Origin: Actinomadura montaniterrae
Lineage (GTDB): Bacteria; Actinomycetota; Actinomycetes; Streptosporangiales; Streptosporangiaceae
Length of the DNA stretch: 42,674 nt
Direction of reading: 5' to 3'
NCBI RefSeq assembly: GCF_008923365.1
Contig: NZ_WBMR01000070.1
Coordinates: 1 to 42,674 of the forward strand
Under the pieces are notes generated by a model. It ran no database searches. It was not told the DNA's origin and saw nothing but the letters and a program-made list of their open reading frames with translations. Positions 23,547 through 33,374 of this stretch are shown here, one piece after another (the stretch's first letter is position 1; every line of letters starts with the position of its first letter). The translations under genes were made by a program, and so were the position numbers.

Positions 23547-25628
23547 ATGCGCACCATCCCCCCACCCCGGTCGAGGCGAGGCCGCGGCCTCGCGCTGGCC
23601 GCGGTCTTCGCGCTGCTGCTCGGCGCGCTGTCCGCCCTGCCCGCCCTGCCCGCGCAGGCGGCGACCGTTTCCCCCATCACCAACTACGGGCCGGACGGCG
23701 AGCAGACCGTCCGGTTCGACACCGGCGGGAACGCGGTCGACGCCCACGACGGCGCGATCCAGCGGTTCGGCGACACCTACTACCTGTACGGGACGAGCTA
23801 CGACTGCGGCTACCAGTGGACGGTCAACAGCACGTTCTGCGGCTTCAAGGTGTACTCCTCACCTGACCTCGTCCACTGGACCGACCGCGGCCACGTCGTG
23901 GACGCCCGCTCCTGCAAGTTCTGCTTCCGGCCGCACACCGTCTACGACAAGGCGACCCGCAAGTACGTGATGTGGGTGAACGACCAGGAGGCCGCGGACA
24001 AGTTCCGCGTCTACACCGCCGACCGGCCGACCGGTCCGTTCACCGAGCGGCCCGTCCCCGACCTGCCCGCCGGGACGCACTGCACCGCCGACCTCGACGT
24101 CTTCGTCGACGACGACGGCAAGGGCTACCTCACCTGCAGCAACGCCGGGTGGCACATCGCCGTCATCGAGCTGACCCCCGACTACCTGCGCGCCGCGGGC
24201 CCGTACGACGTGACCGGCGTGACCCGCGTCGAGGCGCCGTCGATCTTCAAGCGGAACGGCACCTACTACCTGACGATGTCGGACCCGAACTGCGGGTACT
24301 GCACCGGCACCGGCACGTCCTACCTCACCGCGCAGAGCCCGCTCGGGCCGTGGAAGGGCCGCGACGCCTGGACGGTCGAGGACGGCGCGCTCACCGTCCA
24401 CGGCGGCCTGTACGGGCTGTCGCAGCAGGGCGAGGACTGGTCCGACTACACCTACTCCTTCGACGTCGCGCCGCTGCCGACCACGTCCGGGACGTCGGCG
24501 CAGGCCGGATTCTCCGTCCGGATGAACCAGGACGACCATGGCTACCTGTTCCTGCTGACCGGTTCGGGCACGGCCAACGGGAAGCTGAGCGTGCTGCGCC
24601 GAGCCGGCGCCACCACCGCCAGCCACGTCGTCCAGCTCACCAAGCCGATCGTGGCGGGGGAGTGGCACCACGTGTCGGTGACCGCGTCCGGCTCCACGCT
24701 CACGACGTCGATCGACGGGGTGCAGGTCGACACCTACACCGATGCCACCTACCCGGTCGGCAAGGTCGGGTTCCGCGAGTGGAACGGCGCGAACCTGGAG
24801 TCGGCGAGGTTCGACAACGTGCGCGTGACCTCGGCGTCGGGTCAGGAACTGCTCGCGGACGACTTCTCCGGCGACCTGTCGAAGTGGGTCGTCCCGACCG
24901 CGGGGACGAGCATCACCGCGAACTCCTGCGGCGGGCAGCCCGCCCAGGTCGCGACGCTCCGCCAGCGGCACGGCGCGCCGATCTACATGTACTTCAGCGA
25001 CCTGTGGGACGGCCACACCAACGAGGCGCTCGCCAACTTCCACTGGCAGCCGCTCACGTTCGGGGCCGACGGTTCGATCGATCCGGTGCAGTGCGGCAAC
25101 TCCACCGTCCGCCTCGACCCCGGGCATCCGGGACGGCAGGCGGCGATCCCCGGGCTCGACCAGGGCAGCGGCGCCGCCGGCTTCCGCACCGGCTGCGACG
25201 TCGCCGGGGACGTCCGGCGCGAGCAGTCGTTCACCGCGGGACGCGGCGGCCGCCTCGCCTCCCTCGCCGTCACCGCGTTCAAGGACGGCACCGAGCAGGG
25301 CCGCGTCGAGCGCACCCCGCCGTCCGAGCCGCTGACCGTCGAGGTCACCGACGGGACCCGGACGCTGTGGTCCGGCTCCGTCCCGGCCGCGGAGATCGGC
25401 TGGTCGGCGCGGAACGTGACCGTCCACCCGGGCATCCGGGTCCGGCGCGGCGCGCACTACACCGTCCGGATCTCCTCCACCACCACCACGGGCTGCTACG
25501 GCGTCGCCTACAACGACCACGACCCGTACCGGGGCGGCGCGTCCGCCGTCAGCCATGACGGCGGCGCGACCTTCAGCGCCGAGCCCGGCCGCGACCTGAA
25601 GTTCTTCACCACCGTCCGGGGAGCCTGA
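23547..25628 (+). CDS. Secreted GH43-like enzyme with a nested sugar-binding module
   Basis: A Sec signal peptide (to about residue 38, PAQA) precedes a five-bladed beta-propeller of the GH43 type. The expected acidic triad is visible as Asp68 (AHDGAI, FGDTYYLYG), Asp184 (DLDVFVDDDGKGY) and Glu229 (VEAPSIFKRNGTYYLT). The pattern resembles GH43 exo-1,3-galactanase-like subfamilies. Residues about 274-448 look like a concanavalin/LamG-type module (EWHHVSVTASGS, IDGVQVDT) inserted into the propeller. The last blade resumes at 456-515 (QPAQVATLRQ, MYFSDLWDGH, WQPLTF). A C-terminal beta-sandwich (about 520-693) follows. The stop directly abuts the next ATG. Substrate is not proven; beta-galactan or arabinan side chains fit the context. 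Confidence 0.78.
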   Translation: MRTIPPPRSRRGRGLALAAVFALLLGALSALPALPAQAATVSPITNYGPDGEQTVRFDTGGNAVDAHDGAIQRFGDTYYLYGTSYDCGYQWTVNSTFCGFKVYSSPDLVHWTDRGHVVDARSCKFCFRPHTVYDKATRKYVMWVNDQEAADKFRVYTADRPTGPFTERPVPDLPAGTHCTADLDVFVDDDGKGYLTCSNAGWHIAVIELTPDYLRAAGPYDVTGVTRVEAPSIFKRNGTYYLTMSDPNCGYCTGTGTSYLTAQSPLGPWKGRDAWTVEDGALTVHGGLYGLSQQGEDWSDYTYSFDVAPLPTTSGTSAQAGFSVRMNQDDHGYLFLLTGSGTANGKLSVLRRAGATTASHVVQLTKPIVAGEWHHVSVTASGSTLTTSIDGVQVDTYTDATYPVGKVGFREWNGANLESARFDNVRVTSASGQELLADDFSGDLSKWVVPTAGTSITANSCGGQPAQVATLRQRHGAPIYMYFSDLWDGHTNEALANFHWQPLTFGADGSIDPVQCGNSTVRLDPGHPGRQAAIPGLDQGSGAAGFRTGCDVAGDVRREQSFTAGRGGRLASLAVTAFKDGTEQGRVERTPPSEPLTVEVTDGTRTLWSGSVPAAEIGWSARNVTVHPGIRVRRGAHYTVRISSTTTTGCYGVAYNDHDPYRGGASAVSHDGGATFSAEPGRDLKFFTTVRGA

Positions 25629-28600
25629 ATGCGCATCACCCTGACCCGCGCCGCCCTGCCCGCGGCGTTCCTCCCGCTGCTGATCGGGACCGCCTTCACG
25701 GTCCCGGCGCGCGCCGACGCGGCGGGCCTGCGCGCCTTCGGGCTGCGCACCGACGCGCTCGACGACCCGCTCGGCATCGACGACACGGCGCCGACGCTGA
25801 GCTGGCGGCTCACCGCGCCCGGCCACGGCGCGGCGCAGGCCGCCTACCAGGTCGAGGCCGCCACCTCCCGGGACGGCCTCGGCCGCGCCGACCTGTGGGA
25901 CTCCGGGAAGGTCTCGTCCGGCACCGCGAACGCCGTCTACCGGGGCACGGCGCTCACGTCCCGCCGCCAGGCGTGGTGGCGGGTCCGGGTCTGGGACGGC
26001 TCCGGGCGGGCGTCCGCCTGGAGCAGCCCGGCCCGGTTCGAGATGGGCCTGCTCGGCAAGGACGACTGGTCCGCGAAATGGATCACCGATGACCGGTGGC
26101 TGAACCGGGCGCCGAGCCCCGTCACCGTCGACCTGCCCGCCGGAACGAAGGCCCGCTACCTGCGGGTCGACGTGTCCAAGCTGGGCCTGCCGATCACCGA
26201 GGGCGGGTCGCTGCTGTCCCGGCTGCAGCTCGCCGAGATCGAGGCGCTCGACCCGTCCGGGACGAACGTGGCGAAGGGCGCGGCCGTCACCGCGTCGGAG
26301 GTCCGCGAGTACCCGGGCAAGTGGATGCCGGAGTTCCTCACCGACGGGTCGCTCACCACGCAGAAGGCGCCGTTCGGGTACACCAGCAACGCCTACGGCT
26401 CGCAGGACCCGGGCCACCACATCTGGCTGCAGCTCGACCTCGGCGCCGCCAAGGACGTCGCGTCGGTGAAGCTGTATCCGCGCACGGACGTGATGACGAG
26501 CGACGGGAAGACCCCGAACTTCCCCGTCGACTACACCGTGCAGACCTCGGACGCGGCGGACGGCCCGTTCACGGTCGTGAAGACCGTCACCGACCAGGTC
26601 CCGCCGCCCGCCTACCAGACGTCCATGCCGGCGCTGCCGCTGCTGGCGCGGCAGTTCTCGCTGAAGAACACCGTCCGGTCGGCGCGGCTCTACATCACCG
26701 CGCTCGGCATCTACGACGCGACCATCAACGGGAAGCCGGTCAGCGGCGCCGTCCTCGAACCGCCGAACACCGACTACAAGAAGCGCGTCGAGTACGCGGC
26801 CTACGACGTGACGAAGCTGCTGCGGCGCGGCGGCAACGCGATCGGCGTCCGGCTCGGCAACGGCACCTACAACGTCGCCGCGACCAACGACCGCTACACC
26901 AAGTACGTCGGCGCGCAGGGGGCGCCGAAGCTGCTCGCGCAGCTGGAGGTCACGCTCAAGGACGGCACGACCGCGCGCGTCGCGACCGACTCGTCCTGGC
27001 GCACCGACCTCGGGCCGACCACGTTCAGCCAGTGGTACGGCGGCGAGGACGAGGACGCCCGGCTCGCGCAGAAGGGCTGGGACGGTCCGTCGGCGGACCT
27101 GGCGTCGTGGAAGCCGGCCGCGGAGGCGCCCGACCCGGGCATCGCGGTGACCGCGCGGATGTCCCCGGCGATCGTCCCGGTCGGCACCCGCAAGACGGTC
27201 AAGGTCACGCATCCGGAGAAGGACACCTACGTCTTCGACCTCGGCGAGAACATCGTCGGCTGGCCCGAGCTGAACGTGCGCGGGAAGCGCGGCGAGAAGC
27301 TGACGATCAAGCCGGGCGAGCGGCTCGGCGCGGACGGCCTCGTCGAGCAGGGCACCATGATCGCGGGCGGCGCGCAGAACCCGCCGGTCATGGACACCTA
27401 CACCCTCGCCGGCACCGGCACCGAGACCTGGCACCCCCGGTTCGTGTACCACGGCTTCCGCTACATCCAGGTCAGCGGCCTGGACGCCGCGCCGTCCGGC
27501 GACATGGTCTCCGCGACGATCCTGCGCGCCGGGAACGCCTCCGCCGGCGCGTTCGACAGCTCCGACCTGCTGCTGAACGGCATCCACACGATCATCGACC
27601 GGGCCGTCCAGGGCAACATGATGTCGATCCTCACCGACTGCCCCGACCGGGAGAAGCTCGGCTGGCTCGAGGAGGACCAGCTCGTCCAGGGCTCGATCAC
27701 CCGCGAGTACGACGTCGCCGCCTACTACCCGGCGCTGCTGCGCAACATGGCGGAGGCGCAGACCTCCACCGGCCTCGTCCCCGACATCGCGCCCGCGTAC
27801 GTGACGTTCTCCGGCGGCGTCTGGGACGACCCCAACTGGGGCAGCGCGATCATCCTGTCCGCCTGGCAGCACTACGTGACGTACGGGGACGCCAAGCCGC
27901 TGCGCGACTTCTACCCGAACATGCAGCGCTACCTGGACTACCTGACGTCCAAGGCGAAGGGGAACCTGCTCGACTACGGCCTCGGCGACTGGGCCGCCGT
28001 CGACAAGACCACCCCGACCGGTGTCGCCGCGACCTACGGCTACCAGCGCAGCGCCACCGCGCTCGCGAAGATCGCGAAGCTGCTCGGCAAGGACGACGAC
28101 GCGGCGAAGTACACCAGGCTCGCCGGTGACATCGCCGACGCGTTCAACGCCAAGTACCTCGACACGACGAAGCACACCTACGGGTCGGGCAGCCAGGCCG
28201 GCGACGCGTTCGCGCTCGACCTCGGCATCGTCCCGGCCGACCAGAGGCAGGCCGTCCTCGACCACCTCGTCTCGACGATCAAGGACAACGGCTACCACCT
28301 GACGGTCGGGGAGATCGCGCTGCCGTCGGTGTTCCGGACGCTGTCGGCGGCGGGCCGCGACGACGTCATCCTCGCCGTCGCGCAGCAGGTCACGAACCCC
28401 AGCTACGGCTACCAGGTGGTACACGGCGCGACCGCCCTCACCGAGTACTGGGACGGCCCGACCGGCTACGGCTCGCAGAACCACTTCATGCTCGGCGCGA
28501 TCGACGAGTGGTTCGGCGCCGGGCTCGCCGGCATCCGGCAGGCCGACGACTCCATCGCCTACGACAAGCTCGTGATCCGGCCCGCCGTCGTCGGCGACCT

Positions 28601-29591
28601 CACCCGCGCCTCGTCGTCCTACGACACCCCGCGCGGCACGGTGTCCAGCGCGTGGCGCCGGTCCGGGCACGACCTGCGGCTCGACGTGACGGTCCCGCCC
28701 GGCGCGCCCGCCCGCGTCGAGGTACCGCTGCTCGGCGCGTCCGGCGCGCAGGCCCCGGCGGGCGCGCGCTCGCTCGGCGTCGAGAACGGGCACGCCGTGT
28801 ACGAGGTCGGGTCGGGCTCGTGGACGTTCTCCGTCCGCACGCCCGGCGCCGTCCAGCAGGACCGGACGCAGCTCGCCGTCGAACCGCCGTTCGGCGTGAA
28901 CATCCCGGTGACCGGCGGCGCGGCCACCGATGCGCGGTTCCGCGTGACGAACCTGGAGCGCCGCTCCGTGACCGTCCCGGTGAAGGTCACCGCGTCGGCC
29001 GGCTTCACCGCGTCCGCCCCCGCTCGGGTGACGATCCCGGCGGGCGGCTCCACCGAGATCCCCGTCGAGGTGAAGGGCTCGGGCGCGGACGGGACGAAGG
29101 GCACGGTCACCGTCACCGCCGACGACGAGACCTCGACCGCACCGCTGCTGGTCACCGGGAACCTCGTCCGCTCCGCGACCATGGCGGCGTCCAGCACGCA
29201 CAGCGGGTCGTCGCCCGCGTGGGCCAACGACGGCGGCACCGACTCCGGCGTCTGGCTGAACGGCGTCGGCGGCTGGAACGACGACACGTCCAAGTCCTTC
29301 CCCGACACCCTCACCGCCACCTGGAAGGACCCGCAGAAGATCGGCCGGGTCGAGGTCTACACGCTCGACAGCGCGAGCAGCCCCGCGGCCAAGTCCGGCC
29401 TGCGCGACTTCGACGTCCAGGCGCAGGTGAACGGCCAGTGGACGACGGTCGCGACCGTCACCGGCAACACCGCCGGGAAGGTCGAGAAGACCTTCGCGCC
29501 CGTGTCGGCGTCGGCGCTGCGGCTGCTCGTCCACGACTCCAACGACCACAACTACAGCCGCGTCATCGAACTGGAGGCGTACACCTCATGA
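25629..29591 (+). CDS. Secreted multidomain GH78 alpha-L-rhamnosidase, 1320 residues
   Basis: A Sec signal peptide ends near ARADA (about 31). Domains in order are: an FnIII-like sandwich (35-145); an F5/8C-like discoidin module (about 165-330) inserted before the usual rhamnosidase N-domain; the rhamnosidase N-domain (about 350-540); an (alpha/alpha)6 catalytic barrel; a C-terminal GH78 sandwich; an NEW3-like beta domain (about 1085-1180); and a second discoidin module (about 1185-1320). DCPDREKLGWLE (670-681) carries the general acid Glu675, and LTEYWD carries the candidate base Glu939. The ATG follows the GH43 stop with no gap; GGGGAG in the upstream gene serves as ribosome binding site. 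The end overlaps the GH106 start as ATGA. It closely resembles the GH78 enzyme at 36119-39316. Confidence 0.93.
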   Translation: MRITLTRAALPAAFLPLLIGTAFTVPARADAAGLRAFGLRTDALDDPLGIDDTAPTLSWRLTAPGHGAAQAAYQVEAATSRDGLGRADLWDSGKVSSGTANAVYRGTALTSRRQAWWRVRVWDGSGRASAWSSPARFEMGLLGKDDWSAKWITDDRWLNRAPSPVTVDLPAGTKARYLRVDVSKLGLPITEGGSLLSRLQLAEIEALDPSGTNVAKGAAVTASEVREYPGKWMPEFLTDGSLTTQKAPFGYTSNAYGSQDPGHHIWLQLDLGAAKDVASVKLYPRTDVMTSDGKTPNFPVDYTVQTSDAADGPFTVVKTVTDQVPPPAYQTSMPALPLLARQFSLKNTVRSARLYITALGIYDATINGKPVSGAVLEPPNTDYKKRVEYAAYDVTKLLRRGGNAIGVRLGNGTYNVAATNDRYTKYVGAQGAPKLLAQLEVTLKDGTTARVATDSSWRTDLGPTTFSQWYGGEDEDARLAQKGWDGPSADLASWKPAAEAPDPGIAVTARMSPAIVPVGTRKTVKVTHPEKDTYVFDLGENIVGWPELNVRGKRGEKLTIKPGERLGADGLVEQGTMIAGGAQNPPVMDTYTLAGTGTETWHPRFVYHGFRYIQVSGLDAAPSGDMVSATILRAGNASAGAFDSSDLLLNGIHTIIDRAVQGNMMSILTDCPDREKLGWLEEDQLVQGSITREYDVAAYYPALLRNMAEAQTSTGLVPDIAPAYVTFSGGVWDDPNWGSAIILSAWQHYVTYGDAKPLRDFYPNMQRYLDYLTSKAKGNLLDYGLGDWAAVDKTTPTGVAATYGYQRSATALAKIAKLLGKDDDAAKYTRLAGDIADAFNAKYLDTTKHTYGSGSQAGDAFALDLGIVPADQRQAVLDHLVSTIKDNGYHLTVGEIALPSVFRTLSAAGRDDVILAVAQQVTNPSYGYQVVHGATALTEYWDGPTGYGSQNHFMLGAIDEWFGAGLAGIRQADDSIAYDKLVIRPAVVGDLTRASSSYDTPRGTVSSAWRRSGHDLRLDVTVPPGAPARVEVPLLGASGAQAPAGARSLGVENGHAVYEVGSGSWTFSVRTPGAVQQDRTQLAVEPPFGVNIPVTGGAATDARFRVTNLERRSVTVPVKVTASAGFTASAPARVTIPAGGSTEIPVEVKGSGADGTKGTVTVTADDETSTAPLLVTGNLVRSATMAASSTHSGSSPAWANDGGTDSGVWLNGVGGWNDDTSKSFPDTLTATWKDPQKIGRVEVYTLDSASSPAAKSGLRDFDVQAQVNGQWTTVATVTGNTAGKVEKTFAPVSASALRLLVHDSNDHNYSRVIELEAYTS

Positions 29592-32500
29592 CCCGCTCCG
29601 AAGTTCGGCCTGCGGGCGGCGCCCGCCGGGCCTCGGCGCGGCTCGTCGCCGTGCCGGTGGCGGCGCTGCTCGCCGTGTCCGGTCTCGCGGTCGTCGGGGC
29701 GGCGGACGGCGCGGAGTCGTTCGGGCCGACCGTCCCGGCGCTGACCCGCGGCACCTTCGCCGACCCGCCCGCGTCCGTCCGGCCCAAGTACCGCTGGTGG
29801 CAGCCGCTCGCCTACACCGACGACAAGGAGTTGGCCGCCGAACTCGACCAGATCAAGAAGGCGGGCGGCGGCGGCGCCGAGGTCGCCCCCTTCAACGTCG
29901 AGGGGACCGGCAACAACACCCCCGAGTTCCTGAAGACCTACGGCTGGGGCACCCCGCTGTGGGCGGAGAAGACCCGGACGATGCTGGCCGCGGCGAGGGA
30001 CAAGGGCCTCGGCCTGGACCTGACCATCGGCCCGCGCTGGCCCGCCACCGTCCCCACGGTCGACGACGTCAACGACCCGAGCGCCCAGCAGCAGATCGTC
30101 TTCTCCTACGAGTTCCACAAGGGCGGCACGAGCCGCTCCGGCGGGCTGCCGACGAACTTCAACGTCGCGCCGCCCGCGGGCGCGAAGAAGACGCTCGTCG
30201 CCGCGCTCGTCGCGAAGTGCTCCGACGCCGGGTGCGGCGCCTCGTCCAGCGCGCCGCGGATGCTGGAGCGTTCGAGCGTCACCGACGTGACGTCCAAGGT
30301 GGACGCGCAGGGCAACGTCGCGGTCGACTTCCCCGGCGACGACACGAGCACCTACGCGCTGATCGCCTTCTACCAGACGCCCAGCGGGCAGTCCCTGTCC
30401 GGCTACACCGCGACCGGCACCAACTACGCGCTCGACCCGTTCAGCGAGGCCGGCGCGAAGGCCACCACCGACTTCTACGACAAGAACATCCTCACCTCGG
30501 ACGTGCGGAAGCTCCTCGCCCGGATCGGCGAGACAGACCTGTTCGAGGACTCCCTCGAACTCGGCACCACGCAGAAGTGGACGTCGCAGCTGGTCGACCA
30601 GTGGACGAAGCTGCGCGGCTACTCGCCCATCGACGTGCTGCCCGCCCTCGCCGGCGCGGGCGACCAGGGCATCACCGACAAACCGTTCTTCGACTTCGGC
30701 GACGGCGTCGGCGCCCGCGTCCGCACCGACTACCGGCAGACGCTCAGCGACCTGTACATCCGCAACCGCCTCGACGTGCTGCGCGAATGGGCGCACAAGC
30801 ACCACATCAAGACCCGCATCCAGCCGTACGGCATCCCGGTGGACGTGTCCGAGGCCGCGTCGCACATCGACGTGCCCGAGGGCGAGTCGCTGGCGTTCGG
30901 GCAGTCGGTCGGCGCCTACAGCAACGTGCAGGACTACCGCGTGGTCGCCACGGGCGCGCACCTGTCGGGGCAGCCGGTGGTGTCGGACGAGTGCTGCGCG
31001 TTCTCCGGCACGGTGTGGGGCTCGACGGCGGGCGCCGGGTCGGACGCCTCCAACCTCCAGGCCGTCTACCGGGGCTTCGCCGGCGGCGTGAACCAGGTCG
31101 TCTGGCACGGCTTTCCGTACCTCAGCAGGGGACCGGCGGGCGCCGGGCCGCAGTCGGTGTGGCCCGGCATGACCTACGGCGGCAACACCTCCTACTCGGA
31201 GGCGTGGGGTGACAAGGGCGGCCCGAACTGGGCCGACTACCGGGCGGTCAACGACAACCTCGCCCGGATGCAGCTCGTGCTGCGGCAGGGCAAGCCCCGC
31301 TTCGACCTCGCCGTGTACTGGCAGGACTTCGGCATGAACGGGACCGGCACCACCGGGTCCGGCTCGAACAAGCTGATCCAGGACTCCTCGGAGCTGGCGT
31401 CCGCCGGATACACCTACGAGTACCTCAGCCCGGCGCAGCTCCAGCGCAAGGACGCCTCCTACTCCCACGGCGCCCTGTTCCGCGACGGCTCCGCCTACCA
31501 CGCGGTGCTGCTGAAGGACCAGAAGACGATGCCGCTGGCCGCCGCCGAGAAGCTGCTGAGCCTGGCGCGGCAGGGCCTCCCCGTCGTGATCGTCGGGGAC
31601 GCGCCGAGCACGGTTCCCGGTGACGGCGACGCGGGCCGCCAGGACGCGCGGCTCACCTCGGTGGTCTCGCAGCTGCTCAAGCAGCGGACCGTGGTCCGGG
31701 CGGCGAGCGAGGCGGACGCGCCGGACGCGCTGCGCCGCCTGCGCGTCACCCCGGCCGCGACGCCGCACGACGGCACCGGCGCGATCCTCGACGTGCGCCG
31801 CCAGGCCGGTTCGACCGACTACTACTACCTGTACAACCAGACGAACACCACGACCGCGCAGACGGTCACCCTGACCGGCGACGGCGTCCCCTACAAGCTC
31901 GACACCTGGACCGGCAAGATCACCCCGATCACGGACTACACGTCGGGGCACGGCACGGTCACCGTTCCCGTCCGGCTCGCCGCGAACGACGCCACGGTCA
32001 TCGCGGTCACGCCGCGGCACGACGCCACCTTCCCCGGCCAGGGCAAGCCCGGCAGGCCGGGCGGGCAGGGCACGGCGGCCGTCCCGCAGCCGGTGAAGCT
32101 GAACGAGTGGTCGCTGTCGGTGGACTCCTGGGGCCCCGGACCGTCCGGCAAGCCGGGCGACACCGCGCACAAGACCCTCGGCCCCGTCACGGTGAAGGCC
32201 GGGGAGAACGGCGCGCTGCCCGCCTGGTCCGCGATCACCACGGCCAACGGCTACCCGGTCGATCTCAAGGACGTGTCGGGCGTCGGCACCTACACCGCGC
32301 ACGTTACCCTCGACGGCGGCTGGAAGGGGATCGACGCCGCCGAACTCGACCTCGGCACGCCCGTCGACACCGTCCGCGTGAACGTCAACGGGCACGACCT
32401 GCCCGCGCTCGACCAGGCGGACCTCCGGCACGTCCAGGTCGGCCCGTACCTGCGGCCCGGCGACAACACGATCACCGTGCGGGTCGCCTCGACGCTGCTC

Positions 32501-33343
32501 AACGCCGTCCGGGTCGCGCCCGGCACCGGCGCGTCCTCGCGGGCCCCGATGGACTACGGGCTGTTCGGCCCGCTCACCCTCACCGCGACCGGCGGGGACC
32601 GGCCGGTGCTGACCGCCGAGGCCCTCGAACCCGAGCTGCCGCTGGCGGACGGCGGCTACAACCGCGCGACCGTGCTGGTCACCAACGCCTCCGCCCGCGC
32701 GGCGAACGTGACCGTCGCCGCGTCGGCCGCCGACGGGATCACAGCGACGCCGCAGCAGGGCAAGGTGACGGTCCCCGCAGGCGGCTCGGTGACGGTGCCC
32801 GTCGACGTGCGCGACAAGGGCGTCTCGTCCGGAACGAGCACGCTGAAGGTGACCGCGCGCAGCGACGCCGGACCGTCCGCCGAGACCGCCGTGACGCTCC
32901 GGCACTCCGGCGACCTCGCGCTCAACCCGGGAGGCGCCCCGTTCCCGCGGGTCGTCGCGGACGCGGGCCAGGACCGCTACCCGGCGAAGCTCGCCGTGGA
33001 CGGCTCGGCGAGCACGTTCTGGGTCTCGTGGGGCCGCGCCGCCGGCCAGGGGCCGACCGCGCAGGACCCGGTGCGGTTCGGGATCGACTTCGGCGCGCCC
33101 GTCGCGTTCGGCTCCGTCGTCGTGGGCGGCCGCTCCAACTACGGGGCGCGCGACTACGCCGTCCAGGTCTCCGAGGACGGCCGGACGTGGCGCACCGTCG
33201 CCACCGCCACCGACACGCCCAAGGAGGGCGGGACGACGACGTTCGACAAGGTCAGCGCCCGGTACGTGCGCATCGAGGTCAGCCGGAGCTGGGACTCCGT
33301 CAACGCCAACGTGCAGATGAGCGGCTTCTCCGTCCGGCCGTAG
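29588..33343 (+). CDS. Secreted GH106 alpha-L-rhamnosidase
   Basis: A 1251-residue exported protein with an N-terminal hydrophobic signal (residues 18-40, ending near GAADGAE). It begins its catalytic region with the GH106 hallmark PPASVRPKYRWWQP, continuing into DQIKKAGGGGAEVAPF. The (beta/alpha) catalytic part spans about 55-640 and includes FEDSLEL, IDVPEGES and SDECCAFSGTVWG. Further sandwich domains follow (about 640-990), then an NEW3-like module (about 1010-1115) and a discoidin-type C-terminus (about 1120-1251). GH106 enzymes release rhamnose from rhamnogalacturonan-type polymers and glycosides. ATG at 29588 overlaps the previous stop by four bases. The long open frame upstream is only a shadow of the GH78 gene. 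Confidence 0.9.
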   Translation: MTRSEVRPAGGARRASARLVAVPVAALLAVSGLAVVGAADGAESFGPTVPALTRGTFADPPASVRPKYRWWQPLAYTDDKELAAELDQIKKAGGGGAEVAPFNVEGTGNNTPEFLKTYGWGTPLWAEKTRTMLAAARDKGLGLDLTIGPRWPATVPTVDDVNDPSAQQQIVFSYEFHKGGTSRSGGLPTNFNVAPPAGAKKTLVAALVAKCSDAGCGASSSAPRMLERSSVTDVTSKVDAQGNVAVDFPGDDTSTYALIAFYQTPSGQSLSGYTATGTNYALDPFSEAGAKATTDFYDKNILTSDVRKLLARIGETDLFEDSLELGTTQKWTSQLVDQWTKLRGYSPIDVLPALAGAGDQGITDKPFFDFGDGVGARVRTDYRQTLSDLYIRNRLDVLREWAHKHHIKTRIQPYGIPVDVSEAASHIDVPEGESLAFGQSVGAYSNVQDYRVVATGAHLSGQPVVSDECCAFSGTVWGSTAGAGSDASNLQAVYRGFAGGVNQVVWHGFPYLSRGPAGAGPQSVWPGMTYGGNTSYSEAWGDKGGPNWADYRAVNDNLARMQLVLRQGKPRFDLAVYWQDFGMNGTGTTGSGSNKLIQDSSELASAGYTYEYLSPAQLQRKDASYSHGALFRDGSAYHAVLLKDQKTMPLAAAEKLLSLARQGLPVVIVGDAPSTVPGDGDAGRQDARLTSVVSQLLKQRTVVRAASEADAPDALRRLRVTPAATPHDGTGAILDVRRQAGSTDYYYLYNQTNTTTAQTVTLTGDGVPYKLDTWTGKITPITDYTSGHGTVTVPVRLAANDATVIAVTPRHDATFPGQGKPGRPGGQGTAAVPQPVKLNEWSLSVDSWGPGPSGKPGDTAHKTLGPVTVKAGENGALPAWSAITTANGYPVDLKDVSGVGTYTAHVTLDGGWKGIDAAELDLGTPVDTVRVNVNGHDLPALDQADLRHVQVGPYLRPGDNTITVRVASTLLNAVRVAPGTGASSRAPMDYGLFGPLTLTATGGDRPVLTAEALEPELPLADGGYNRATVLVTNASARAANVTVAASAADGITATPQQGKVTVPAGGSVTVPVDVRDKGVSSGTSTLKVTARSDAGPSAETAVTLRHSGDLALNPGGAPFPRVVADAGQDRYPAKLAVDGSASTFWVSWGRAAGQGPTAQDPVRFGIDFGAPVAFGSVVVGGRSNYGARDYAVQVSEDGRTWRTVATATDTPKEGGTTTFDKVSARYVRIEVSRSWDSVNANVQMSGFSVRP

Positions 33344-33374
33344 CGCCGCATCCCCCCACTGGAGGTTCTCCCTC

